From the NCBI GenBank assembly GCA_001599595.1, contig BCHH01000002.1:120514-184513 (forward strand): DNA of 64,000 nucleotides, written 5' to 3'. Positions 55,618 to 64,000 of this stretch are shown here, piece by piece. The notes under the pieces are model-generated. The model was not told where the DNA came from, did not search any database, and saw only the letters and a list, made by a program, of their open reading frames with translations. Position numbers and translations under genes: made by a program. Within the stretch, counting starts at the first letter, position 1; every line of letters starts with the position of its first letter. The stretch comes from Beverwykella pulmonaria. Taxonomy: Eukaryota > Ascomycota > Dothideomycetes > Pleosporales > Melanommataceae.

Positions 55618-56094
55618 CTAATTCCTCTTTTTAACTCCAGCCCTCTCCCCCAACCCAACACCAGCAAGAAACAAAACCCTCACGACAGTAACAAACCCTG
55701 TAATCGCCACGGTACCCCACTCCTCCTTCCTGACCTCCCCAACATGCAGCCTATCCTGTGCCCTCAGCGCAGCCCACAAACTATGAAATAGGCCATAATC
55801 CGTAATGAGTATACTGCACTGAAGCATCTTCCAAATATTGACGTCCTGAGTATAGCGGAGCAAGAAAACCTGAAGGATGATGACGGAGACGAAGAATCCG
55901 CTTAGTTGCTGGAGAAGCATGGTGTGCGAGGGCGTAATGAGGGCCCAGGTATGGGAGAGAGGGAACATGGAGGATATGGTGACGGAAGGCTGGAAGTAGG
56001 CGAAGAAGGCGCCGCTGAGGGCGACGAGGGGGTCGATGGATGTGAAGAAGACGCGATAGAAGGATGGTATTGATGCGGTGGATGACGGTGCCAT
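55618..56094 (-). CDS. DUF7704-type small membrane protein
   Basis: From the ATG at 56094 the product has 158 residues. FYRVFFTSIDPLVALSGAFF is the typical opening of the fungal DUF7704 family, with an acidic-proline (DP) turn. Four hydrophobic segments follow: around 17-35, LLQQLSGFFVSVIILQVFLL, MLQCSILITDYGLFHSLW and VAITGFVTVVRVLFLAGVGL. The tail is basic (GERAGVKKRN). Function is unknown. The frame is open upstream to 56280, but that part overlaps the presumed leader and lacks family similarity, so the inner ATG is chosen. Confidence 0.75.
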   Translation of the reverse strand: MAPSSTASIPSFYRVFFTSIDPLVALSGAFFAYFQPSVTISSMFPLSHTWALITPSHTMLLQQLSGFFVSVIILQVFLLRYTQDVNIWKMLQCSILITDYGLFHSLWAALRAQDRLHVGEVRKEEWGTVAITGFVTVVRVLFLAGVGLGERAGVKKRN

Positions 56095-56641
56095 GGTGGA
56101 TTGATGCGAATGACTTTGACGTGGTGTATTTGTGGGAGTCCAAATGTTGTTGAGATGGACTGGAAGGAGCGCGGGCTGCCTATAAGCAGTCACGTGACAG
56201 TCTCGCGGACGACAGACGCCGGTATCAAGGAAATACAAGCTATACTCTCCCTTTCCTATCCTAGACCTCGTCTCACCCAACCCAGGGCCAAGGACTTTGA
56301 GCGAAGAAAGGCGTCGATCACAACAGAGGTGCTGTCATCGCAGCAAACCCCCGCGTTTCCGGCCCCCAACAGGCGCTCGGTCCCCACGCCACCAAAGCCA
56401 AGCTTGGAAGGATCGTCGGGACCTCGCATCACAGCATCGCGAATCGTGACCTTTCCGCCTCCACCCGTCGACCATCATCACACATCAGCCTGCCTGAGCA
56501 CCGGTGATGATCGAAAAGTGCCGGGAAAACGTTGCACACCTTTTCCAGCTTTCTCCGAGCTGAAGCGCCCCCTGTCGCCCTCCTGGATGCAGCCGAACCG
56601 TCTCAGGGATCAATTTCGGCGCTTCCTCTTGTTCGGTCTAC

Positions 56642-57805
56642 ATGGCATCTGCAAAGTTGTCTGTACAGGATGGACCCAACCTTGTATCCAAGTTGCAGTT
56701 CCAGGTAAGCCATCAGGCACATACTGTTGCTGCTGGTTATAATTTTGAAATCTTCTCATAGGCCGTGCTGTGGACGTTGTGCGGCATAGCCACGCTTTTT
56801 CTAGCCTCGCGCGTCGCTGTCCGCATGTCGACCAAAGGGAGATTGATGGTGAACGACTACTTCCTCGCTGTCGCGCTCCCAGCTCTCTACGTCGGTGCTG
56901 GCCTCCTCCAGTCAGCTCTTGGCATTCTCTACCTGGACAAGAGCGCAACCTCAAGCTCGACATTGCAACTGGGTAGTGCAGTCCCTCGACTTACAGCTGC
57001 TATCGAAATGCTCTGGATTGCTATCTACTGCGTTAAGTTCTGCTTCCTGGCACAATTCAAGTTCCACAAGCCACCCTATGCGTATGTGTCAGTACATCTT
57101 ACGCGGTACTACTGGGCTTCCATCGGCTTCTGCACCGCAGCGTTGGTGTTTACGTTGGTCCAACCCATTATTTTGTGTCCCCACTCAGGTAATATCTTGC
57201 GCTAGTCTTTCCGTTATACTGATCTGATATTGTATAGGAAACTGTCGGTACTTCCAAACAACAAACACTCTACCTTGGGAGATGTCTGTCACTGTTATCG
57301 ATATCATAACCGACCTGCTAGGTTTGTTGCGTTCACTACCGTACTACATAGCAGAATTAATTCAAGAGCAGTGATTTTGATTCCCATCCTGCTCATTCAC
57401 ATGGCCAACTTCACACGCTCCCACACTATCATCAACGCCTTTTTCAAAAGTCTATCGATTTTCGCCATTGCCATCGCCTCAACCCGCCTCGTGCTCCAAT
57501 ACAATGCCAAGGACCACCGCATTCAGTATGTTTCGATGACCTTTTGGCTTGCTATCGAGGCGTCCGTGGCACTCGTCATGGCCAGCATTTCGAGCTATCG
57601 GGTTGTGGTATTGGATCGCCTTGCAGAGTGGAGGATGCATCGAGGGATGAAATCGACCCAACAGAATGCACAGAATTTCTGGAATGGAGCAAGGAGAAGA
57701 GACAGAAATCTTACTGATACGCCTGACAATCACCAGCAAGAGTCACTGTCAGACATGCCTATGCTGAGTCCTGCACGCCTCAATCCGTCATCGACGATTA
57801 CCTGA
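56642..57805 (+). CDS. Fungal rhodopsin-like seven-span membrane protein
   Basis: Exons 56642-56704, 56762-57188, 57238-57321 and 57372-57805, with GT-AG introns of 49-57 nt, give 335 residues. The order and character of the spans follow the fungus-specific rhodopsin-like domain (not a retinal opsin): LWTLCGIATLFLASRVAVRM, then NDYFLAVALPALYVGAGLLQ, IEMLWIAIYCVKFCFLAQF, YYWASIGFCTAALVFTLVQP, a Cys-containing loop (NCRYFQT), MSVTVIDIITDLL across an intron, and later FFKSLSIFAIAIASTRLVLQ and TFWLAIEASVALVMASISS. The C-terminal tail is hydrophilic and Ser/Pro-rich, as usual in this family. Members sit in the plasma membrane; ligand and partner are unknown. All four exons are needed; each intron contains stops or a frame shift. 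Confidence 0.85.
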
Positions 57806-58037
57806 AGTGAACCTACCAAAATCTGCTATACCTCTCGCCATTCCTAATGGTTTAGAGGGCACATTCTTCGGGATTCGTGCAAGTTTAAAATGAAGATTTT
57901 TATCAGCAACCTTCCAAAAGTGGCTAGCTTCTATCTCAACCTTGGCAGTTCCCAAGCCTTTTTATCTCTAGCCAAAGCTTGCGACCTCGCACTTCATCTC
58001 GCAACCTCACAGCTTAACAACCTCAAACTGCCGCAAA

Positions 58038-59771
58038 ATGAAAGACTGGAGAGAGCAGACACTCGCTGGGCCATCAAGGCCGAGTAAAGATTCCAAATTG
58101 CGACAGCTGGTTCAGCTCGCGCTCCTACTTGGAACGGCATGGTACTTGTTTGGCAATTACATCATCCTTCGAACAGAACCTTTATCAAGGACGCTCTCGC
58201 CAGACAACTCGGATCTAAGATGTCCGCAAGTTGAACCATTATTTCCATCGCGAACAACCGATGAACTGGACGCAATGACTGATATCCTTCGATCGGAATC
58301 ATTCCGCAACACATCGATCCAGCGATTGTCAGGCGCTGTGCAGATCCCCACCGAGTCTTTCGATGACATGGGCGAGGTTGGAAAGGATCCGCGATGGGAT
58401 ATTTTCGATCCGTTCGCTGCGTATCTGGAGAAGACGTTCCCGCTTGTGCATGCTACACTTCAACTCGAGAAAGTCAACACGCATGGGCTGCTTTACACAT
58501 GGTCTGGCACAAATCCTATGCTGAAGCCTACGCTACTCATGGCCCACCAAGATGTCGTTCCCGTCCCAGACTCTACCGTCAACCAATGGACTCATCCACC
58601 CTTCTCTGGCTATTATGATGGGAAATTTATTTGGGGCCGCGGCAGCAGCGATTGCAAGAACCAGCTCATCGCTATCCTGGAAGCTGTGGAGGCGCTCATC
58701 GAAGCTGGATTTGCACCACGCCGTACACTCCTTCTCTCTTTCGGCTTCGACGAAGAGATATCCGGGCAGGACGGAGCAGGTCATCTTGCGCCGTTTCTAC
58801 TGTCCAAGTACGGACATAACTCCATTGCCGTCATTGTCGATGAGGGTGCTGTTAATGTGGAGTCCTGGGGTTCGAGCTTTGCCCTTCCAGGAGTCGCTGA
58901 GAAGGGATATGTGGACGTTGACATCATTGTGCGAATGCCCGGTGGCCATTCTTCCATTCCACCAAAGCATAATGGAATCGGGGTTGCTAGTGAGCTTATC
59001 ACGCTCATCGAGGAGAACCCGTATGACCCATACCTGGACGACGAGAATCCATACCTAGAGCTTCTCTACTGCGGCGCCGAACACGCGCCGGAATTCCCGT
59101 CAAAACTCAAACATCTACTTCGTAAGCGAGCCACTCAGAGCGGGGCGTGTTCAAAAAGCAAGAAAGATCATCTCGCGATCGAGGCCTCAAAGCTTGGCCC
59201 GGAAATCAAATATTTGATGACGACATCTGTAGCAGTAGACATCATCCACGGCGGGGTCAAAACCAACGCTCTCCCAGAACGAACCCAAATCACAGTCAAC
59301 CATCGCATCAACGTGGGCTCCACTTCGAAGGCTGTGCTAAGCAAGATCGCTCATCTCGCTGATCAAGTCGCGCAGAAGCATAACTTAACACTGACCCCCT
59401 TTAACGGCACCGAAGCACCTTCTTCAATCACCCTCATACACCGGGACACTCTTTTGGAGCCCGCCCCCGTAACTCCCACTCACCCCACTTCCGAAAAATC
59501 TATACCCTATCAGATTCTTTCGGGCACTACGCGAGCATTGTACGGCAAGTCGTTGATCGTTGCGCCGGGAATCATGACGGGCAATACTGACACGAGGTAC
59601 TACTGGGACCTGAGCGAGCACATTTTCCGATATGGTCCGGGATGGGACAAGGATCAGAATGGTTTGGGGAACATTCATACTGTTGATGAGAAAATGAACG
59701 TCCAGGCGCATCTGGACACGGTGAAGTGGATGGTAGCATTTGTGAGGAACATGGACGAGGCGGATGTCTAA
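58038..59771 (+). CDS. CPS1: M20 zinc peptidase, vacuolar carboxypeptidase S type
   Basis: A single exon of 577 residues. Residues 20-45 form a membrane anchor (LRQLVQLALLLGTAWYLFGNYI) with a basic N-terminal tail, as in yeast Cps1, which is delivered to the vacuole as a type II membrane protein. Zinc-site residues are visible: His170 (MAHQDVVPV), Asp205 bridging (GRGSSDCK), Glu239/Glu240 (DEEISG, base and ligand), Asp268 (IVDEGAV) and His547 (GNIHTVDEKM). The dimerisation insert lies between, with RMPGGHSSIPPKHNG as its conserved start. The enzyme should release C-terminal amino acids from small peptides for nitrogen supply. The symbol is by family; orthology was not tested. Confidence 0.93.
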   Translation: MKDWREQTLAGPSRPSKDSKLRQLVQLALLLGTAWYLFGNYIILRTEPLSRTLSPDNSDLRCPQVEPLFPSRTTDELDAMTDILRSESFRNTSIQRLSGAVQIPTESFDDMGEVGKDPRWDIFDPFAAYLEKTFPLVHATLQLEKVNTHGLLYTWSGTNPMLKPTLLMAHQDVVPVPDSTVNQWTHPPFSGYYDGKFIWGRGSSDCKNQLIAILEAVEALIEAGFAPRRTLLLSFGFDEEISGQDGAGHLAPFLLSKYGHNSIAVIVDEGAVNVESWGSSFALPGVAEKGYVDVDIIVRMPGGHSSIPPKHNGIGVASELITLIEENPYDPYLDDENPYLELLYCGAEHAPEFPSKLKHLLRKRATQSGACSKSKKDHLAIEASKLGPEIKYLMTTSVAVDIIHGGVKTNALPERTQITVNHRINVGSTSKAVLSKIAHLADQVAQKHNLTLTPFNGTEAPSSITLIHRDTLLEPAPVTPTHPTSEKSIPYQILSGTTRALYGKSLIVAPGIMTGNTDTRYYWDLSEHIFRYGPGWDKDQNGLGNIHTVDEKMNVQAHLDTVKWMVAFVRNMDEADV

Positions 59772-60079
59772 GGGGTCGGTCAAGATGAAGCCAAGTTGAT
59801 GGAACACCAATATTCATGTTGTAGAGTGTCAAAAGTAGGAATAGTATGAGGCGCCTTGCAGTGTCAAATATAAAATAATGTACCAGTAACTAGACAAATA
59901 CAGGCTCTTACACGTACAACGTCGCAGCTAGTCCCTATCAAACTCCCCAACCTTGAATTATAGGTTACTTGCAGGCTTGTTGATCGAATTGGGGCTGTGG
60001 GTGTCATTGCGCCTAGCACTGTGGGAGTGGAATGAAACCGTCTTCCGCTAAAAAGTACGAGGGGAATGCGGCTACTCCT
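59772..60079. other. Spacer; no gene seen
   Basis: AT-rich 3' flank of the peptidase gene reaching into the transposon relic. The short minus frame at 59864-60085 has no family. Confidence 0.4.
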
Positions 60080-61273
60080 AATCAAATCCGCGCGTTCCTA
60101 GAGCTCTTTGAGCGCACTCAAATACAACTCAATATACGCCTCACTGATATATACAATATAGATAAGATAGGAGTTGCCTTGGGCATATGTACAAACACCT
60201 AAGTCCTTGCAGATGCCCGCAAGAAAAAGGCTTATATCAAATTGCCAGAGAATCGCGAGTGGGTATCAATAATTGAATCAATATCTGCTAACGGCCGGAA
60301 GTTACGCTGCCTTACAATATTTAAAGGCAAGAGCCTCCAAACAACATGGTTTCCATCTGAGTTAGTCCCTAATTGGATATACACAACCTCTAAGAATGGA
60401 TGGACGTCAAATAAGATAGGAGTAAAGTGGCTAGAATCTATATTTATCCCTAAGACTTAGCCAAGCAGTGATTAATATTGAATGTTGATACTTGATGGCC
60501 ACGGCAACTATATATTAATTGATTTCCTATAGACCTGCAAACAGCATAAGATTTATCTCCTCTTCCTACCTGCCTACTTATCCCATATCCTCCAGCCTCT
60601 GGATATTACGCCTTTCTCAATTATCAAGTCAAAGTATCGAAAGCAGATCGCTGAGCTTGCAACAATTGACGACGCCACACCTGTTAAGAAGGAGCGCTTT
60701 ATCACCTGCTATCATCAAGCTAGGGAGGAAGGCTTCTCAGAACGTGTGATTTGAGCTGGCTGGCGAGGTGCTGGTCTCTGCCCATTGAATATCAATCAGG
60801 TGATTCAATCCTCACAAATTATTGGCCGGCCAGTCACCCCTCCACCACCGCATCAGCCTATTGAGTCAATAGAAGCAATCTATCGCACGCCTTAGTGCCA
60901 TCAGGATATATATCAGGCTAAGCGGGCGCTTGAGCAATTAGAAGCTCTATCGCAAAGCACCCAGCTGGTCCTCCACAAAGCGGGCAAAGCGATCTCAGTA
61001 GCAAATATGAGGGCAGCGAAGCTCAAGGCTGATAATCAACGACTTAAATATCAACTTGATCAAGCTCAGCGGAAGCGGAAGCGTAAGCGGGTTTAACGGT
61101 TGATCCAAATCAGAGGTTTGCAGATATTGAAAAGATCAAGGCTGCTATGGATCAGGCTGCGGCGGAACAGGCCAAATTGGTCAACAATTCAACCGGAGAA
61201 GCTGCTGCTGCTGCGGCTGCTGGAGCAGTTGCAGCAACTACTTTTGATCCTATGTGTAATCAATGGCAATTAT
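60080..61273 (+). mobile_element. Decayed pogo/Fot1-like transposase (DDE half)
   Basis: The plus strand reads as the catalytic half of a DDE_1 transposase. FLELFERTQIQLNI leads to YNIDKIGVALGI, where the normal first-Asp signature (YNxDExG) has Asp but Lys for Glu. RKLRCLTIFKGKSLQTTWF and GWTSNKIGVKWLESIF follow, then LILDGHGNYI (second Asp) and LPAYLSHILQPLDITPFSII. A lysine-rich end (QLDQAQRKRKRKRV) and an Ala-rich C-terminus finish it at the TAA near 61271. At least six stops (for example at 60199, 60458 and 60534) and frame changes near 60470 and 61094 break it. The DNA-binding N-terminal third is absent. Such elements cut and paste at TA sites; this copy cannot. Confidence 0.78.
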
Positions 61274-61326
61274 AATCAACGTTGATCAATTATCACGATT
61301 TTGTATGTCAAGGTGTATTTGATGAG

Positions 61327-61365
61327 CGTGCGCGGAAACCCCCCCTGCGCGGAAACCCCATACGC
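61327..61365. repeat. Doubled GCGCGGAAACCCC at the transposon junction
   Basis: GCGCGGAAACCCC occurs twice within 33 bp between the end of one transposase relic and the start of the next. It may be the terminal or subterminal repeat of one of them. No matching inverted copy was found at the other end. Confidence 0.5.
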
Positions 61366-61410
61366 GAGCTTACTGGGTAAACTTTGTGCAGCGCGTCAGC
61401 TATTAAGTAC

Positions 61411-61760
61411 TATGGCTCAACCAATTACTACTCGATTGCCCTGCAATGAAGCAGATATAATCTTTGCTATCTCATCTATTGATCGAGCCCAAATTACAAG
61501 TGAGCGACGCGCTGTTTCAATGTTTAACATCTCCCGATCGACCCTCCACAAACGACGTGCCGGTGTTGCTGCACGATCTGATTGTGAGCCTAATTCAAAA
61601 AAGTTCACTAAGCTAAGGAGGCGATTGTTAGGCAGACACTAGACCTGGTTTTACAAGGGTTTCCGCCTACCCTTAACACTGTGCAACATATGGCTATTTA
61701 GCTACTCTCTGTACCCGATGCTAGGATTGGAAAACATTATATAGAACGTGGTGATCACGT
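61411..61760 (+). mobile_element. N-terminal fragment of a second pogo-like transposase
   Basis: From the ATG at 61411 the frame reads as the DNA-binding start of pogo-type transposases: a helix-turn-helix region (NEADIIFAISSIDRAQITSE, AVSMFNISRSTLHKRRAG) and the beginning of the CENP-B-like part (PNSKKFTKLRR). It meets TAG at 61640 but stays related afterwards (GFPPTLNTVQHMAI) until about 61760, where similarity stops. The DDE domain is missing. It is in the same direction as the preceding relic, which lacks its N-terminus, so the two may be halves of different insertions rather than one rearranged element. Confidence 0.72.
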
Positions 61761-61795
61761 GGTGATGTTTGATCACGTGGTTATCACATGAGACA
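61745..61795. repeat. Double GATCACGTGG inverted motif
   Basis: TGATCACGTGGTGATGTTTG followed by ATCACGTGGTTATCACATG contains two CACGTG cores and partial dyads (GTGATCAC, GTGAT...ATCAC). It lies at the point where the second transposase fragment ends. Similar CACGTG palindromes occur at 5110-5132 and near 379. Confidence 0.4.
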
Positions 61796-62819
61796 CTAGC
61801 GATGCTTGGCGGCAGAGGGCCGGGACGATCCTCCCAGCCGCAACTTACATAGACATATACATGAATCAATACCTCGTTTAGAACCCCCCCATTGCTATTG
61901 CAATAGCCCTGTGAGAACAATACATACTAAAGCAGCTGAGTAAGCGGGTATGAAGGGGTATCGAACAGGAAGCTGCGTGTCACTCTTGGACGCCATCCGG
62001 AAACAAGCTGGTGTAAACGTGAATATGGCATCCGCCATGCCCATTGGAGTACTCAATCCCTAAGTCAGAGATTCTCTGCTAACAGGGGCCGTGAAGCTAG
62101 TAAGTTGTTACTACTTGTTATTAGTGTTGTGTACAGAACCACATTCTAAACACATTTAGAACACAAACGCTGGGAGGAAGAGGACGCAACCGTTATATCT
62201 GATGAAGATGATTTCCCAACTGCGCTTCCTCAGAGAGGCCGTAAGGCCTCACGGTCCTCACCCGTAAGATCCTCGTCTGCAAGATCCACTCCTGCCAGAT
62301 CCTCACCTGCTTCCTCTGACCCTCATGGGTAAATCCCTGTAACATGTTCCTAAAACGCTTCTAACACGTTGGCAGTCCTCTTGGGTCTCAGAGTCTTCAG
62401 AGACAAGCACTGTTCTCTAGTCAGGCCTTAGCACAAGAGGGAAAGCAGTTAGGACTGCAGGAGAAGCGACTAAGAGTTGAGAGGGAGTGGTTGCTCTTTG
62501 ACAGAGAGAAAGAGGAATGCTAGTTGAGAAGGCTAGAGAGGTCTAATAAACACGTTTGAAACACGTATTTGCGCCATATCGCTTAATTTCCAGTTCACCT
62601 CTGCTAACTACATTAGATTGCCACGGTCAGCAAAGATCTGCCAGGGTGGCCGAGGTACATCCCAAGGTCATTTAAGCTGCTGCCTGAAGAAACGGCTATA
62701 AATGCTCCCTAAAACCTCCAATCTGCCAAAAAAAAAACCACCCCAAATCATCTCCTACATTTGCCAATACTCGACACAGCTCACCGCCATAATTCATTTA
62801 AAAGCCAAGAATCTCGAAG
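61796..62819. other. Remnants of an unidentified repetitive gene
   Basis: Two protein-like pieces occur: 62160-62330 (WEEEDATVISDEDDFPTALP, then RSSPVRSSSARSTPARSSPA) and 62375-62523 (LAQEGKQLGLQEKRLRVERE, ending EKEEC and TAG). A splice-like gap lies between them. The layout, an acidic/Ser linker and then a charged coiled coil, occurs in the C-terminal part of DNA-binding proteins of several fungal transposons, but I cannot name the family. The rest holds the promoter of the dehydrogenase at 62820. Confidence 0.35.
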
Positions 62820-63554
62820 ATGTCTGCCACCAATCGACCACTCGTACTCATCACTGGCGCAAACCAAGGCATTGGCCTTACTGTCGCTCAAATACTCTCT
62901 GAAAATTACTCCTACCATGTCATCATTGGATCTCGAAACAAAGAAGCTGGAGAAAAAGTAGCCGTTTACCTACGGAGCCGGGGGCATGCAGCAAGCAGCC
63001 TACAGCTTGACCTCGATTCCGAAACCTCCATCGAGGCTGCCATTGCCACGATTGAGCAAGATTTCGGGTTTCTCGATGTACTGATCAACAACGCGGGTAT
63101 CCTCATCGACCATAAGCCAGATATCCCGAAATACGACCTCTATACCAGGACTTTCCAAACAAACGTCATTGGCCCTGCCACACTGACCGAGGGCCTTCTG
63201 CCTCTTCTCCGCAAGGCGATGCATGGCCCCCCGAAGATTATCTTCGTTTCGAGCGCTATGGGGAGCATACACATATCGAAGGATAAGACTACGCCGTGGT
63301 ATAATTTTGAGTGCAAGGCCTACGACGCGAGCAAAGCGGCCGTCAACATGCTGATGGTCAACTTTGATCGGGTCATGCACGACGCTGGGGCCAAGGTCAA
63401 TTCCGTATGCCCTGGAAAAGTAGCAACTAACTTGACACAATATGACGGGGTTGATTTGGGAACTGGGGCTTCGAGAATTGTTGAGTTGGCGGTAGATGGG
63501 AATGAAGGGGTCAGTGGAACATTCACTAATCGAGATGGGCCACTGCCATTCTAG
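62820..63554 (+). CDS. Short-chain dehydrogenase/reductase (SDR)
   Basis: A single-exon, 244-residue classical SDR. TGANQGIG at 12-19 is the NAD(P)-binding TGxxxGIG motif; the GSRNKEAGEK segment with its arginine favours NADP. The structural NNAG motif is in VLINNAGI. The catalytic Ser lies in FVSSAMGS (about 143-145), and Tyr168 and Lys172 in YDASKAA. SVCPGKVATNLT is the usual substrate-loop PG motif. The C-terminus (VSGTFTNRDGPLPF) is complete. Close fungal relatives act as carbonyl reductases on small ketones, sometimes in secondary metabolism; the substrate is unknown. The start follows a CA-rich leader. Confidence 0.93.
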   Translation: MSATNRPLVLITGANQGIGLTVAQILSENYSYHVIIGSRNKEAGEKVAVYLRSRGHAASSLQLDLDSETSIEAAIATIEQDFGFLDVLINNAGILIDHKPDIPKYDLYTRTFQTNVIGPATLTEGLLPLLRKAMHGPPKIIFVSSAMGSIHISKDKTTPWYNFECKAYDASKAAVNMLMVNFDRVMHDAGAKVNSVCPGKVATNLTQYDGVDLGTGASRIVELAVDGNEGVSGTFTNRDGPLPF

Positions 63555-64000
63555 TTTAGAATGATAGACCTTTGTTATATATGACAAGCAGGATTGTATG
63601 GCGTATATAATTGCGTATATTGTGCATGTGTTCTGTATAATTTATATAATGTACAGCTGGGTTTCGAAATCGGACTCTGCAGCTCCACGTGGTGAAGCCT
63701 GGGAACCTGATGCTTTTGAAGCTCAGAGCCAGCGCAGAGACGTCGATGTTGGTAGTCGAAGCTGCGCTGCGGTGAGGCAGCGCAGAATTTTCACGCCACC
63801 ACAACATACGCGCGACACACCCACGACAGTCAGAAACAGTTCGCGAACTCTATCAAGACAAAAGAATTACCTTTAAAGACCTTACAAGCGGCAGTACAAC
63901 AACTACAAAGACAACAACCCTACTCTCCTCACCTCACACCCGCGAGCAGACGAAACAACCCTCAGTCCAGACCTCTTATCTCTATGCTGGAAAAACCTCT
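63555..64000. other. Right edge; possible leader of a gene beyond the window
   Basis: After the SDR stop there is AT-rich sequence with TATATAA stretches at 63600-63650. The last 150 bp become CA-rich (AACAACTACAAAGACAACAA), the composition of fungal 5' leaders, and an ATG lies at 63984. A gene may begin there and run off the window, but there is too little sequence to call it. Confidence 0.35.

Noticed and set aside
56101..56742. 213-codon plus frame before the rhodopsin-like gene
   Set aside because: It overlaps the leader of the real spliced gene, ends in the first intron and is Pro/Ser-rich without a family.

Overview
The window looks like nuclear DNA of a filamentous ascomycete, most likely a dothideomycete (Pleosporales-like). 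Evidence: short 45-75 nt GT-AG introns that restore clean reading frames, a RAT1 5'-3' exoribonuclease with the CCHC knuckle of filamentous-fungal orthologues, fungus-specific families (DUF7730, DUF7704, fungal rhodopsin-like, DUF2231), and a mosaic of gene-bearing stretches and decayed repeats. In the decayed stretches long reading frames are often broken only by single nonsense codons, with few frameshifts. That pattern fits repeat-induced point mutation (RIP). Species is not determined.

Layout. 0-7.3 kb: repeat-rich ground with a MITE-like inverted repeat, one apparently intact secreted trypsin gene, a decayed protein kinase, a decayed RecQ-like helicase, and a fragment related to the broken toxin-like gene at 52-53.8 kb. 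7.3-17.1 kb: core genes. RAT1 (minus) and USO1 (plus) are divergent, followed by an alpha/beta hydrolase and a DUF2231 membrane protein. 17-22 kb: AT-rich accessory DNA with a small secreted cysteine-containing protein, a decayed cytochrome P450 and an intron-containing tRNA-Glu(UUC). 22-33.3 kb: a conserved three-exon gene of unknown role, a 5 kb stretch without a supportable gene, a small multi-pass membrane protein and a SAM-dependent methyltransferase. 33.3-43.1 kb: accessory island. A long inverted repeat (35.8-36.5 and 40.5-40.95 kb) encloses a nonsense-riddled minus-strand frame and an apparently intact gene joining a DUF7730 domain to a Saf4/CWC16-like zinc domain. A decayed C-terminal part of RRN6 lies just outside. 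43.8-49 kb: small membrane protein, five-exon MFS transporter, a 3 x 174 bp tandem array containing ambiguous bases, and a D-2-hydroxyacid dehydrogenase. 49.5-53.8 kb: decayed copia-type gag with a minisatellite, then a broken gene resembling the heat-labile-enterotoxin A (ADP-ribosyltransferase) family. 55.6-59.8 kb: DUF7704 protein, fungal rhodopsin-like protein, M20 carboxypeptidase. 60-62.7 kb: decayed pogo-family transposases. 62.8-63.6 kb: a short-chain dehydrogenase.

The core genes are ordinary housekeeping functions (RNA 5'-3' decay and Pol II termination, ER-Golgi tethering, transport, peptide and hydroxyacid metabolism). The accessory parts carry the secreted protease, the small secreted protein, the toxin-like relic, the P450 relic and the transposon remnants. 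No multi-gene operon-like system or CRISPR array is present. The least expected items are the DUF7730/Saf4-like gene inside an inverted repeat and the broken enterotoxin-like gene with a related fragment 46 kb away.
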